Positions 51,021 through 62,100 of a DNA stretch of 64,000 nt are shown in pieces. A model generated the notes under the pieces. That model had not been told where the DNA came from and ran no database searches. It was given only the letters and a program-made list of their open reading frames with translations. Each line of letters starts with the position of its first letter. Position 1 is the first letter of the stretch. A program made the position numbers and the translations under genes. This stretch comes from Maribacter litoralis (GTDB taxonomy: Bacteria; Bacteroidota; Bacteroidia; Flavobacteriales; Flavobacteriaceae): NCBI RefSeq assembly GCF_003075045.1, contig NZ_QCZD01000004.1:1-64000 (forward strand), given 5' to 3'.

Positions 51021-52046
51021 ATGAAAACTCCGCTATTACAATTTACAGACAATGGCATTTATTGTGAAAAAGCCAATGTATACCTTGACCCATGGAAACC
51101 TGTAGACCACGCCATTATTTCGCACGGTCATGCAGACCATAGTAGGTATGGTCACAAAAAATACATAACCCATCACCGTAATGTTCCCATCATACAACAT
51201 CGTTTGGGCGAAATAAATGTTGCCGGCAAGGAATGGGGAGAAACTTTCATCGTTAACAATGTAAAGTTTAGCCTTCACCCAGCAGGCCATATCATAGGGT
51301 CTTCACAAATTAGGGTTGAATATAAAGGAGAAGTTTGGGTATTTACCGGTGATTATAAGACAGAAAACGACGGTATATCCACTCCGTATGAACCCATAAA
51401 ATGCAATACCTTTATTACCGAATGTACTTTTGGTCTACCTGCTTTTAAATGGACTCCTCAAGCAGAAGTTTTTGAAAACATCAATAATTGGTGGGCAGAA
51501 AATAAAGCTGAAGGCAAAACCTCAATCTTATTTGGCTACAGTTTGGGCAAAGCGCAACGCTTGTTAAAATACCTGAATACAGATATCAGTGAAATCTATA
51601 CACACGGAGCTATTGAAAATATGACCGAAGTACTGCGACCGTTGGTAGATTTCCCAAAAACAACTTTAATAACCAGAGAAACAAAGAAAGAACAATTACT
51701 GGGCAACATAGTGTTGGCACCACCAAGCGCACATGGCAGTACATGGATTAGAAAAATGGTTCCATATGTAACTGCTTCCGCAAGCGGATGGATGACCTTT
51801 AGAGGAGCTCGCAGAAGAAGAGCCATAGACAAAGGCTTTGTATTAAGTGACCATTGCGATTGGGGTGGACTCCTAGAAAGTATTGAAGCTACTGGTGCCG
51901 ATAAAATTATTTGCACACATGGGTATACAGATATATTCTCAAAATATTTAAGGGAACAAGGGTACGATGCCCGTACAGAAGCCACACAATATGGCGAAGA
52001 AGAAACAGAAGCGGCCTTAGCTTCAAAATCGACCGCATCTGTATGA
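51021..52046 (+). CDS. Ligase-associated DNA exonuclease (MBL/beta-CASP fold)
   Basis: A 341-residue metallo-beta-lactamase fold nuclease of the TIGR04122 type. The zinc site is HAIISHGHADHSRYG, followed by HPAGHIIGSSQIRV, VFTGDYKTE and FVLSDHCDWGGL, the SNM1/CPSF-like arrangement. In this family it trims DNA ends before ligation. It is the first gene of the repair operon; its TGA overlaps the ligase ATG (ATGA). Confidence 0.93.
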   Translation: MKTPLLQFTDNGIYCEKANVYLDPWKPVDHAIISHGHADHSRYGHKKYITHHRNVPIIQHRLGEINVAGKEWGETFIVNNVKFSLHPAGHIIGSSQIRVEYKGEVWVFTGDYKTENDGISTPYEPIKCNTFITECTFGLPAFKWTPQAEVFENINNWWAENKAEGKTSILFGYSLGKAQRLLKYLNTDISEIYTHGAIENMTEVLRPLVDFPKTTLITRETKKEQLLGNIVLAPPSAHGSTWIRKMVPYVTASASGWMTFRGARRRRAIDKGFVLSDHCDWGGLLESIEATGADKIICTHGYTDIFSKYLREQGYDARTEATQYGEEETEAALASKSTASV

Positions 52047-53653
52047 AAAATTTTGCCCAACTTATTAAAACTTTAGACAGCACAAACAAAACGACCATAA
52101 AAGTACAGGCGTTGACAGCCTATTTTTTAAAAGCTAACGATGCTGACAAAGTATGGACAATTGCCATACTTTCTCACCGTAGGCCATCAAGACCGGTGAA
52201 CACTACATTGCTAAGAACATGGGCGTCTCAATTGGCGAATATTCCGCTTTGGTTATTTGAAGAAAGCTATCATATTGTGGGTGATTTAGCCGAGACCATC
52301 GCTCTAGTAATTCCGGCGGCTGATCAATCGTCCGATAAAAGCCTAACGGATTTTCTTCAAGAAATGATTGCCCTCAAAAAAAAGACCGACGAAGAAAAGA
52401 AAGCGTATCTCTATGAAAACTGGAGCGTTTTAAATTATTATGAACGTTTTGTATTTACCAAACTGATCACTGGCGGGTTTAGAATTGGCGTAAGTCAGAA
52501 ATTAATGACCAGAGCCTTGGCAAAAGCTACCGACATAGAAGAGGATATTTTGGCATATAAGCTAATGGGAAATTGGGACCCAAATACCATCACATTTCAA
52601 GAGCTGGTTTTAGAAGAAAACGAGAGCGATTACCTATCCAAACCCTACCCATTCTATTTAGCCTACGCCATAGAAAGTGAAGCTTCAGACTTAGGCGATA
52701 TTTATGAATGGTCAGCAGAACATAAGTGGGATGGTATACGCTCGCAAGTAATTTTAAGAAATAATGAACTATTTGTGTGGAGCCGTGGAGAAGAATTGGT
52801 CACCGATAAGTATCCCGAATTTGCAAAGTTTGTAGGTGTCATACCCAACGGTACGGTCATAGATGGTGAAATTCTACCTTATCCTAATGGAACAATTGGA
52901 ACATTTAACGATTTACAAACTCGTATTGGTCGTAAAAATGTAACCGCAGCACTATTAAAGAAAGTTCCAGTTATTTTAAAAGCCTACGATCTTTTAGAAT
53001 GGGAAGGAAAAGATGTTCGTCAATTACCCTTTATTGAACGCAGAAAATTACTGGAAAATTTGTTTAATGAGGTCACCGAGCGGAGCCGAAGTGATATTCC
53101 GCTACACTTATCAAAGACTATGCATTTTAGTTCTTGGGATGAAATGGCTAAAGAACGAGAATTATCTAGAGAAAAATTTAGTGAAGGCTTAATGCTAAAA
53201 AGAAAAGATTCTCCGTATTTGGTAGGACGAAAAAAAGGTGATTGGTGGAAGTGGAAAGTTGACCCTTTGACCATAGATGCCGTACTCACCTATGCCATGA
53301 GAGGTCATGGAAGACGCAGCAACCTTTTTACAGATTATACCTTTGCGCTTTGGAATGATAACGAAGAAGGAGAAAAAGAATTGGTGACATTTGCAAAAGC
53401 CTATTCCGGACTAACAGATGCAGAATTCAGAAAAATAGATGCTTGGATAAAAAAGAATACGCTAGAACGTTTTGGACCTGTACGTAGCGTTACCCCGCAT
53501 CACGTATTTGAAATAGCTTTTGAAGGTATTGCATTGTCTAAAAGACATAAAAGTGGCGTGGCAACCCGTTTTCCGAGAATTTTACGTTGGAGGACGGACA
53601 AAAAAATTGAAGAGGCAAATAGCTTGGATGATTTAAAAGCGATGATTCCTTAA
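52043..53653 (+). CDS. ATP-dependent DNA ligase (LigB/TIGR04120 type)
   Basis: The start at 52043, overlapping the exonuclease stop as ATGA, gives 536 residues; a longer frame inside the exonuclease is rejected. Order: N-terminal DNA-binding domain (1-200), nucleotidyltransferase with the AMP-accepting Lys228 in EHKWDGIR, VIDGEILPY, EGLMLKRKDSPYLVG and WKWKVDP, then the OB domain. It would join nicked or broken DNA with ATP. Residues 344-351 (VTERSRSD) are encoded by a REP-like repeat inserted in frame between conserved blocks. It is partnered with the helicase and PdeM downstream. Confidence 0.95.
   Translation: MKNFAQLIKTLDSTNKTTIKVQALTAYFLKANDADKVWTIAILSHRRPSRPVNTTLLRTWASQLANIPLWLFEESYHIVGDLAETIALVIPAADQSSDKSLTDFLQEMIALKKKTDEEKKAYLYENWSVLNYYERFVFTKLITGGFRIGVSQKLMTRALAKATDIEEDILAYKLMGNWDPNTITFQELVLEENESDYLSKPYPFYLAYAIESEASDLGDIYEWSAEHKWDGIRSQVILRNNELFVWSRGEELVTDKYPEFAKFVGVIPNGTVIDGEILPYPNGTIGTFNDLQTRIGRKNVTAALLKKVPVILKAYDLLEWEGKDVRQLPFIERRKLLENLFNEVTERSRSDIPLHLSKTMHFSSWDEMAKERELSREKFSEGLMLKRKDSPYLVGRKKGDWWKWKVDPLTIDAVLTYAMRGHGRRSNLFTDYTFALWNDNEEGEKELVTFAKAYSGLTDAEFRKIDAWIKKNTLERFGPVRSVTPHHVFEIAFEGIALSKRHKSGVATRFPRILRWRTDKKIEEANSLDDLKAMIP
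53073..53094. repeat. REP-like element inside the ligase coding sequence
   Basis: 22 bases that, in reverse complement, match the CACTTCGGCTNCGCTCNGTG core of the intergenic repeats at 20738 and 20959. Reading in frame it encodes the hydrophilic insert TERSRSD. Confidence 0.7.
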
Positions 53654-53657
53654 TCTT

Positions 53658-56126
53658 ATGAACAGAGACCAATTGTACAACATCGCAGAAAACTGGTTCG
53701 CCGAACAGCATTGGAAACCCTTCAAGTTTCAAAAAGATACCTGGAAAGCGTTTCTGCAGGGTAAGGACGGACTTTTAAACGCGCCTACTGGTAGTGGCAA
53801 AACCTATGCACTTTGGTTCCCTATCGTACTTGACTACATTAAGAACAATCCGGATTATAAGACTAAACACAAAAAAGGATTAAAAGCTGTTTGGATTACT
53901 CCCCTACGTGCTTTATCGCAGGAAATTAAGCAATCGGCAGAGCGCATAACACAAGATTTAGGAACTCAAATGACCGTTGGCATCCGCTCTGGAGACACTT
54001 CAACCAAAGAACGGGCACAACAAAAAAAACAAATGCCCGATCTGTTGATTACCACACCAGAAAGTCTACAATTATTATTGGCTACAAAAGGCTATGATAA
54101 AATATTCAAAAATTGCACTGCCATTGTGGTCGATGAGTGGCATGAAATTTTAGGCACCAAAAGAGGCGTGCAGATGGAACTTGCCTTATCACGTTTAAAA
54201 AATATATCTTCGCAATTAAGAATTTGGGGCATCTCTGCAACCATTGGTAATCTAGAACAGGCGAGAGAGGTTTTACTGGGCATTGATTCTAATACCATAG
54301 AAAATTCGGTACTCATAAAAGCCAAACTCAACAAAAAAATTACGGTTAAAAGTATTATTCCCAAAAAAATGGAAACCTTCCCGTGGCGTGGTCATTTAGG
54401 TTTACACCTTTTGGAAGATGTTGTTCCCATCATCAATAATAGCAAGACCACTTTACTCTTCACCAATACCCGTAGCCAATGTGAAATTTGGTTTCAAAAA
54501 ATCTTGGAAAAGCACCCAGAATATGCGGGCGAAATGGCTATGCATCATGGCAGCATCAATAAAGAAACACGTGTTTGGGTAGAAAATGCAATTCGCAATG
54601 AACAGTTGAAGGCAGTGGTTTGCACCTCAAGTTTAGATCTTGGAGTAGATTTTGCCCCTGTAGAAACGGTAGTACAGATTGGCGGACCCAAAGGTGTTGC
54701 GCGTTTTTTACAACGTGCCGGGCGCAGTGGTCATAGTCCCGGAAAAGAAAGTGTCATTTATTTTTTACCCACCCACGCCATTGAACTTATTGAAGCTTCG
54801 GCATTGCAAAAAGCGGTAAAATTGAATACTGTTGAAGACCGCATACCTTACCTCAACAGTTATGATGTGCTTTTGCAATATTTGACCACTTTGGCGATTT
54901 CTGACGGATTTTATCCTAAGGAAATCTATCAGGAAATAATACAAACATTTTGCTACCAAGCCCTCACTGAGGAAAAATGGCAATGGTTATTGAACTTTTT
55001 GGTCATGGGCAGCCAAAGTTTGCAAAACTATGACGAATACAAAAAAGTTGAAATAGAAGAAGATGGTAGATTTAAGGTCAATAATCGTGGTGTCGCCATG
55101 CGGCACCGTTTTCAAATAGGCACCATTGTAGGCGACGTAAATTTATCGGTAAAATATCAAAAAGGTGGCTATATAGGGTCTATAGAAGAATTCTTCGTGT
55201 CTAAATTGAACAAGGGCGATGTATTTACGTTTGCAGGAAGAAACCTAGAATTTATCCGTATCAAAGAAATGACTGTTCAGGTACGTAACAGCAATAAAAA
55301 AACCAATAAAATCTCTAGTTGGATGGGAAGTAGGTTAACTCTTTCCGCACAGATGTCAGAATTATTACGAAATGAATTGTATAGTTCGGGCGAACCGGTA
55401 AAAAATCAGTCGGCAGAAATTAGGGCTTTAGCTCCACTTTTTGAAAGACAACGTAGGGATAGTATTGTACCTAAACCCTCGGAATTTTTAATTGAAACCT
55501 TTAAAACTCGCGATGGCTACCATCACCTCTTCTACCCTTTTGAAGGTCGTTTTGTACATGAAGCTATGGGAAGCTTGTTAGGGTATCGCATTAGTTTGTT
55601 ATCACCTATCACCTTTTCGTTGGCCTTCAATGATTATGGCTTTGAATTACTATCTGACCAACCCATAGATATACAACAAGTATTGGATAACGATCTGTTT
55701 ACAACAGATTTTATGCTGGATGATTTACAGAAAAGTTTAAATGCTACGGAAATGGCGCGCCGCAGATTTCGTGATGTTGCCATTATCAGCGGTATGGTAT
55801 TTACCGGCTACCCGAAAAAGGGAATTAAAATGAAACATTTACAAAGCAGTTCCCAGTTATTATTCGATGTATTCAGAGATTATGAACCTGACAATTTGTT
55901 ATTTCAACAAGCCTTTACAGAAACTTTTGAGCATCAATTGGAAGAAGGGCGTTTACGGTTGTCTTTAGAACGTATAGCCACGCAAGAAATCGTTTGGAGA
56001 GCATGTGAAAAACCAACACCGTTTTCTTTCCCATTAATCACCGACCGCATGAGTAGGGAGAAATTATCTAGTGAAAAATTAGCGGATCGCATTAAAAAAA
56101 TGGCAGCATTATTGATGAAGAAATAG
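53658..56126 (+). CDS. Ligase-associated DEXH-box helicase (Lhr-like, TIGR04121)
   Basis: An 822-residue superfamily 2 helicase. It has Walker A NAPTGSGKTYALWFP, motif Ib TPESLQLLL, the DEWH box VVDEWHEILG and motif III GISATIG. Next are TNTRSQCEIWF (IV), TSSLDLGVDF (V) and QRAGRSGH (VI), then the long Lhr-type C-terminal half. It starts 4 bases after the ligase. It probably unwinds or remodels broken DNA for the ligase and nucleases of the operon. Confidence 0.95.
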   Translation: MNRDQLYNIAENWFAEQHWKPFKFQKDTWKAFLQGKDGLLNAPTGSGKTYALWFPIVLDYIKNNPDYKTKHKKGLKAVWITPLRALSQEIKQSAERITQDLGTQMTVGIRSGDTSTKERAQQKKQMPDLLITTPESLQLLLATKGYDKIFKNCTAIVVDEWHEILGTKRGVQMELALSRLKNISSQLRIWGISATIGNLEQAREVLLGIDSNTIENSVLIKAKLNKKITVKSIIPKKMETFPWRGHLGLHLLEDVVPIINNSKTTLLFTNTRSQCEIWFQKILEKHPEYAGEMAMHHGSINKETRVWVENAIRNEQLKAVVCTSSLDLGVDFAPVETVVQIGGPKGVARFLQRAGRSGHSPGKESVIYFLPTHAIELIEASALQKAVKLNTVEDRIPYLNSYDVLLQYLTTLAISDGFYPKEIYQEIIQTFCYQALTEEKWQWLLNFLVMGSQSLQNYDEYKKVEIEEDGRFKVNNRGVAMRHRFQIGTIVGDVNLSVKYQKGGYIGSIEEFFVSKLNKGDVFTFAGRNLEFIRIKEMTVQVRNSNKKTNKISSWMGSRLTLSAQMSELLRNELYSSGEPVKNQSAEIRALAPLFERQRRDSIVPKPSEFLIETFKTRDGYHHLFYPFEGRFVHEAMGSLLGYRISLLSPITFSLAFNDYGFELLSDQPIDIQQVLDNDLFTTDFMLDDLQKSLNATEMARRRFRDVAIISGMVFTGYPKKGIKMKHLQSSSQLLFDVFRDYEPDNLLFQQAFTETFEHQLEEGRLRLSLERIATQEIVWRACEKPTPFSFPLITDRMSREKLSSEKLADRIKKMAALLMKK

Positions 56127-56140
56127 GTAATTTTGCAACA

Positions 56141-56812
56141 ATGACCCATTCCATTAGCCTACATAATCAAACTTTTAAAATGCATTTTTCTGGTGCATTG
56201 TACTGGGCAGAACAATCCAAACTATTAATAAGTGATGTGCATTTGGGCAAAGTTTCGCATTTTAGAAAACATGGCGCTGCGGTGCCACAACTGGCAGTAC
56301 AGCAAAACTTTGAAGCATTAAATAACGTTGTAGACTATTTTAAACCAAAATTTATTGTTTTTTTAGGTGATTTGTTCCATTCCTCATTAAATATCGAATG
56401 GTCACTATTTGAGCAATGGGTGCAAACCTTAACCCAAGAAATTATTCTTGTAAGCGGCAATCATGATATTATATCGCCCTTAAAATATGAAGCTTTAGCA
56501 ATAAAGGTTATTCCCGAACTGATAATCGATTCTTTTTTATTGACCCACCACCCTGAAGAACGAGAAGGTTTATTCAATTTTTCAGGACATATACACCCCG
56601 CCATTAAATTAAGTGGACTAGGTAGGCAATCGGTAACACTACCATGTTTTTATAAAACCGAGCATCAAATGATAATACCTGCATTTGGCGAATTTACAGG
56701 CACCTACACCTTAGAACCTTGTAACGGCTGTGAAATTTATGCGCTTTTAGGAGATGCTGTGCTACAAGTACCTATAAAAGAGGTGAAAAAGAGACGTAAT
56801 TACCGAAAATAG
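56141..56812 (+). CDS. pdeM: Ligase-associated endonuclease/phosphodiesterase PdeM
   Basis: A 223-residue calcineurin-like metallophosphoesterase. Its metal-ligand motifs in order are LLISDVHLGKVSHFRKHG, VFLGDLFHS, LVSGNHDI, LTHHP and FSGHIHP. The family (TIGR04123) is tied to the ATP-dependent ligase operon and processes DNA 3' ends. It starts 14 bases after the helicase, completing the four-gene set. Confidence 0.93.
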   Translation: MTHSISLHNQTFKMHFSGALYWAEQSKLLISDVHLGKVSHFRKHGAAVPQLAVQQNFEALNNVVDYFKPKFIVFLGDLFHSSLNIEWSLFEQWVQTLTQEIILVSGNHDIISPLKYEALAIKVIPELIIDSFLLTHHPEEREGLFNFSGHIHPAIKLSGLGRQSVTLPCFYKTEHQMIIPAFGEFTGTYTLEPCNGCEIYALLGDAVLQVPIKEVKKRRNYRK

Positions 56813-56869
56813 TTCGTTTAATGTGCTAAAGAGCATAACTTTATAAGGTAACCATTATAGTTTTACATT

Positions 56870-57673
56870 ATGAAAAAGAAGCTATCCGTTCTTAACTTAG
56901 TCTCCGTTATTCTGGTCATTCTAGTAAATTATATTTCACAAGCATTTTCTTTAAACGATACTACGATTGGTGAAATGAGTGCCAAGTATGCTAATTTGTT
57001 TACACCCGCCGGATATGCTTTCGCCATTTGGGGCATAATTTTCTTAGGATTATTGGCATACGGAATTTTTCAAGTACACCGTGCGTATTATAGTGAGAAG
57101 GAAAGTAATTTCATTGAACAAACAGGTTATTGGTTCTTTTTAGCCAATATATTGAACTGCTGTTGGGTTCTTGCATTTATGTATGATTTTACTGGATTCT
57201 CAGTACTGATCATGTTGGGAATTTTGCTTTCGTTGATAAAGATTATTCTAAACACCAATATGGAGCGATGGGATGCGCCCATAACCACTATTGCTTTTGT
57301 TTGGTGGCCCATTTGTTTATACAGCGGATGGATATCTGTCGCAACCATTGCCAATATAGCGGCCTATTTAAGTAAACTAGATTGGAACGGTGGTATTTTA
57401 TCTGAACAAGCCTGGACCATTAATATGATTGTGGCGGCCACAATTATAAATCTTCTCATGATTTGGAAAAGAAATATGCGCGAATTTGCCATGGTTGGTG
57501 CTTGGGCCTTGTTCGCCATTTTCATAAGACACAATGGTTCAAACATGTACATTGCCTATTCGGCAATGACAGGCACAGTTATTCTTTTTATTGCCGCAGC
57601 GATTCATGGTATAAAAAATCATGAAACAAGTCCGTTTAAAAAACTTCAAGAGCGTTTAAACGACAAGCATTAA
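56870..57673 (+). CDS. TspO/MBR-related tryptophan-rich membrane protein
   Basis: A 267-residue protein with about seven membrane segments and tryptophans at helix ends (TPAGYAFAIWGIIFLGLLAYGIFQ, WVLAFMYDFTGFSV, TIAFVWWPICLYSGWISVATIANI). It matches the TspO/tryptophan-rich sensory family, in the longer branch common in flavobacteria. It may bind tetrapyrroles or sense light or oxygen; this is unproven. The stop codon overlaps the convergent reductase gene by four bases. Confidence 0.85.
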   Translation: MKKKLSVLNLVSVILVILVNYISQAFSLNDTTIGEMSAKYANLFTPAGYAFAIWGIIFLGLLAYGIFQVHRAYYSEKESNFIEQTGYWFFLANILNCCWVLAFMYDFTGFSVLIMLGILLSLIKIILNTNMERWDAPITTIAFVWWPICLYSGWISVATIANIAAYLSKLDWNGGILSEQAWTINMIVAATIINLLMIWKRNMREFAMVGAWALFAIFIRHNGSNMYIAYSAMTGTVILFIAAAIHGIKNHETSPFKKLQERLNDKH

Positions 57674-59019
57674 ACCATACTTTTTATATCGTTTACCCAT
57701 GATGGGTAGGAGAAAATGGTAGATTTCATATCGTTTTCCGTCATACCATTATTGATTGCCATAGCGAAAATATTTATGGTCTCACCCGCATTCGGCCCTA
57801 ACAAATGCGCCCCAACAATCTCATTGGTTCTTTCATTTAGAATCACTTTATAAGCATATAGCGGAGCATTAATTCTTTTGGCGTTAAACCACCCTGTAGC
57901 TATTTCATAATTTACACGAATATTCTTATATCTCGCGTTTGCCTCCTCTTCAGAATAGCCCACCGTGGCTAAATTTGGCAGCGTAAATACAACTGAGGGT
58001 ATCACCGGAACTTCTAACTCTTTTTTGTTTCCGTTTATTATATTTTCAGCCACCACATAACCTTGTCTGCCCGAAAGAGGAGTTAACGGTAAATTTTTAT
58101 CAGATACATCTCCGCACGCATACACTATAGGGTTGGTTTTACTTTGCAGATAATCATTTGTAACAATACCTTTATCATTGAACGCAACATTTCCTTTTTC
58201 GAGATCTAAACCTGCCAATGCCGGTACACGACCTGCGGTATTAAATACTGCGTTAGCTTTAATTTTCTTTTCCTCTCCTTTAACTTCATAAGTTAATTTG
58301 AACTTCTTTTGTTTCTTTTTAAGTGCAGTTGGTTTTGCTTCAAAAATGAATTTTATCCCGATAGATTCAGAATACTTTCGCAGCTCTTTTACCAAGTCAG
58401 GATCAAACGGATGTAACGGTCGCTTACCTGTATCAATGATAGTAACATCGGCACCCGCTCTTGCCGCCATATGTGCAAATTCCATCCCGATATAACCTCC
58501 GCCTACAAAAACTATTTTTTCAGGCAGCTTTTTAAGGTTTAGAAAATCATCACTATTCATAAAGTACTCTTCACCGGTAATGCCCATACTTCTAGGTATT
58601 TGACCGGTTGCAATTATAATTTTTAGCGCAAAAACCTTCTTACCTTCCACCATTAACGTTTGCTCATCAATAAATTTGGGCGCTTGATGAAAAAGATGAA
58701 TTCCCTTTTCTTTTAAAACACGTTCTGTAGCAACGGGTACATTAACCGTAAAATTACTTTTATATTTCTGTAATTTTTTCCAATCTATTTTAGTGGATTT
58801 GGCAATACCCCTTCCTTTTAGATTTTTACTGATCTCATTAGCTTCCATCGCGCCCAATAATATCTTCTTTGGATCACACCCCCTATTTGCACAAGTACCA
58901 CCAAACTCACGGTTATCGGTAATACCAACTTTCAGCCCTGCATCTGCACATGTATTGGCCACTGTTTGCCCAGCAATACCACTTCCTATTACAAAAACAT
59001 CAAACTCTATCTCTTCCAT
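57670..59019 (-). CDS. Pyridine nucleotide-disulfide oxidoreductase (glutathione reductase-like)
   Basis: A 449-residue flavoprotein. It has the FAD site FVIGSGIAGQTVANTCADAGLKV, the redox disulfide GGTCANRGCDPKK, the NADH site IVFVGGGYIGMEFAHMAARAGADVTII, the second FAD motif VYACGDV and a C-terminal dimer domain. The C-terminus lacks the His-Glu catalytic pair in its usual HxxxxE form (it reads GAHLLGPNAGETINIFAMAI), so it is closer to the orphan branch near mercuric and dihydrolipoyl reductases than to a true Lpd. The substrate is unknown. Confidence 0.85.
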   Translation of the reverse strand: MEEIEFDVFVIGSGIAGQTVANTCADAGLKVGITDNREFGGTCANRGCDPKKILLGAMEANEISKNLKGRGIAKSTKIDWKKLQKYKSNFTVNVPVATERVLKEKGIHLFHQAPKFIDEQTLMVEGKKVFALKIIIATGQIPRSMGITGEEYFMNSDDFLNLKKLPEKIVFVGGGYIGMEFAHMAARAGADVTIIDTGKRPLHPFDPDLVKELRKYSESIGIKFIFEAKPTALKKKQKKFKLTYEVKGEEKKIKANAVFNTAGRVPALAGLDLEKGNVAFNDKGIVTNDYLQSKTNPIVYACGDVSDKNLPLTPLSGRQGYVVAENIINGNKKELEVPVIPSVVFTLPNLATVGYSEEEANARYKNIRVNYEIATGWFNAKRINAPLYAYKVILNERTNEIVGAHLLGPNAGETINIFAMAINNGMTENDMKSTIFSYPSWVNDIKSMV

Positions 59020-59121
59020 AAATCAAAATTTTAACTGCTACAGCACAATTTCCAACTTTTTTGGGGCAATGTGTAACCCATATATGATAATAATGAGTGG
59101 TATCCATTAATTACGTATCCG

Positions 59122-59129
59122 TATATTTG
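59122..59129 (+). promoter_or_regulatory. TAnnTTTG -7 box of mfd
   Basis: TATATTTG followed by C, 17 bases before the TTG start of mfd. Confidence 0.6.
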
Positions 59130-59145
59130 CAAAAATTTATAACTG

Positions 59146-62100
59146 TTGAGTCATTCTTCAATCCAACAACGGTACAATCAGTCTCTCCAACTCGGGAAAC
59201 TGCAAAACACTATTGCCGAATCTGAAAATTCAGGAACCAATAACATTCAACTTAAAGGGCTAGTTGGTTCTTCATTATCCTTTGTACTATCGAGTATTTT
59301 TGAAAAAGAAGAGCGCCCGTTCTTGGCAATATTCAATGACAAGGAAGAGGCTGCCTATTATTTAAACGACTTAGAACGTCTTATTGGCGAAGACCATGTT
59401 CTTTTTTATCCGGGCAGTTATAGACGACCGTATCAAATTGAAGAAACCGATAATGCCAATGTACTTTTACGTGCCGAGGTATTGAACAGAATAAATTCAA
59501 GAAAAAAACCTGCGGTTATAGTTACTTATCCAGATGCTCTTTTTGAAAAAGTATTGACCCGAAAAGAACTGGACAAGAATACCCTAAAAATGAAATTAGG
59601 GGATACACTTTCGCTTGATTTTTTAAACGAAGTTCTCTTCGAGTATAAGTTTAAACGAGTAGATTTTATTACCGAACCAGGTGAATTTTCGGTACGTGGG
59701 GGTATTGTAGATGTCTATTCTTTTTCGAATGACGAACCTTATAGAATTGAATTTTTTGGAGATGAAATAGATAGCATAAGAACTTTTGATGTAGAAACGC
59801 AACTATCAAAGGAGAAAGTAAAATCAATTACCATTGTGCCAAATATGGCAAATAAGTTTCTGGTAGAAAAACGTCAAAGTTTTTTAACCTATGTAGCTTC
59901 TAAAACATTGGTTTTTGCCAAAAACACAGATTTGCTATATGACCGCCTAGATGATTTTTTCAGTAAGGCAAAAGAAGCGTTTACCAAGCTATCAAAAGAT
60001 ATAAAACATGCCGAACCAGAAGAACTTTTCATGGGCGGCAAAGAATTTAGAGAACAATTATCTGGGTTTACGTTACTAAGTCAAGATGCAAATAGAGATT
60101 CACCAAATCTAGTAGCGTTTCATGCTAAACCTCAGCCATCTTTCAATAAAAAGTTCGATTTATTGATTGAAAATTTAAACGGCTACAAGGATAAGGGGTA
60201 CACCAATTACATCTTCTGTGCTAGCGAACAGCAGGCAAAACGTTTTCATGATATTTTTGAAGAGGTAAACCAACAAGTTCACTACCAAATCATTGTTTCT
60301 CCTTTATTTCAAGGGTTTATAGATGACGACCAAAAATTGGTTTGTTACACAGACCATCAAATTTTTGAACGTTACCACAAGTTCCATTTAAAGAACGGTT
60401 ACGCCAAAAAACAGGCCATAACCCTAAAGGAACTGAATAAATTAGAAATTGGAGACTACGTTACCCATATAGACCATGGTATTGGCAAGTTTGGTGGATT
60501 ACAAAAAATTAATGTCGAAGGCAAAAAGCAAGAGGCTATTAAGTTGATGTACGGCGAACGCGATATTCTCTATGTAAGCATCCATTCTTTGCATAAAATC
60601 TCTAAATTCAATGGTAAAGATGGTGCTCCGCCAAAAATTTACAAATTAGGTTCTGGGGCATGGAAAAAGATTAAGGACAAGACCAAATCAAGAGTCAAGA
60701 AAATTGCCTTTAACCTTATTAAAGTGTATGCCAAAAGAAGACTTGAAAAAGGATTCCAATACAACCCGGATAGTTATTTGCAGAACGAGTTAGAAGCATC
60801 TTTTATTTATGAAGATACTCCCGATCAAAGTTCAGCGACCGAAGATGTAAAGCGTGATATGGAAAGTGAGCGACCAATGGATCGCCTAATCTGTGGCGAT
60901 GTAGGTTTCGGTAAAACTGAAGTTGCCATACGTGCCGCGTTCAAAGCTGTGGACAATGGCAAACAAGTAGCCGTTTTGGTACCCACCACCATTTTGGCTT
61001 TTCAACATCATAGAACTTTCTCCGAGCGTTTAAAAGATATGCCGGTAACGGTAGATTATCTGAACAGATTTAGAACTGCCAAGGAGAAAAAAGAAACCAT
61101 TCAACGGTTGGGCGAAGGCAAGGTAGATATCATTATTGGTACACACCAACTAGTGAATAAAAATGTTCAATTCAAAGATTTAGGACTTTTAATAGTAGAT
61201 GAAGAACAGAAGTTTGGTGTAGCCGTAAAAGATAAATTAAAGTCTATCAAGGAGAATGTAGATGTTTTGACTTTGACGGCAACGCCGATACCGAGAACGC
61301 TTCAATTTAGCTTAATGGCCGCTCGCGATCTATCTACAATTACTACAGCCCCACCGAACAGATACCCAATTGAAAGTCAAGTAATACGTTTTAATGAAGA
61401 AACCATTAGGGATGCCGTTAGCTATGAAATAGAACGTGGCGGACAAGTTTTCTTCATACATAACCGAATTGAAAATATTAAAGAGGTTGCCGGTATGATT
61501 CAGCGTTTGGTACCCGATGCCAAAGTTGGTGTAGGTCACGGACAAATGGATGGTAAAAAACTGGAAGCCTTAATGCTTGGCTTTATGAACAGTGAGTTTG
61601 ATGTTCTAGTTTCCACCACTATTGTAGAAAGCGGATTGGATGTTACCAATGCTAATACCATTTTTATTAATAACGCCAACAATTTTGGATTGAGCGATCT
61701 GCACCAAATGCGTGGTCGTGTAGGTCGTGGAAATAAAAAGGCATTCTGTTATTTCATTACTCCGCCATACGAGGTTATGACAAATGATGCACGTAAACGT
61801 ATTGAAGCTTTAGAACAGTTTACCGAACTGGGCAGTGGTTTTAATATTGCTATGAAAGATTTAGAGATTCGTGGAGCAGGTGATCTTTTAGGTGGTGAGC
61901 AAAGCGGATTTATAAACGAAATTGGTTTTGAAACCTATCAAAAAATTCTTGCAGAAGCTATTGAAGAATTAAAAGAAAACGAATTTAAAGACCTTTATGA
62001 TGAAGTAGAAGGCAATCAAGAAAAGGTATTTTTGAAGGAAACACAGATAGATTCTGATTTTGAATTGCTTTTCCCAGATGACTATATCAATAATATAACA

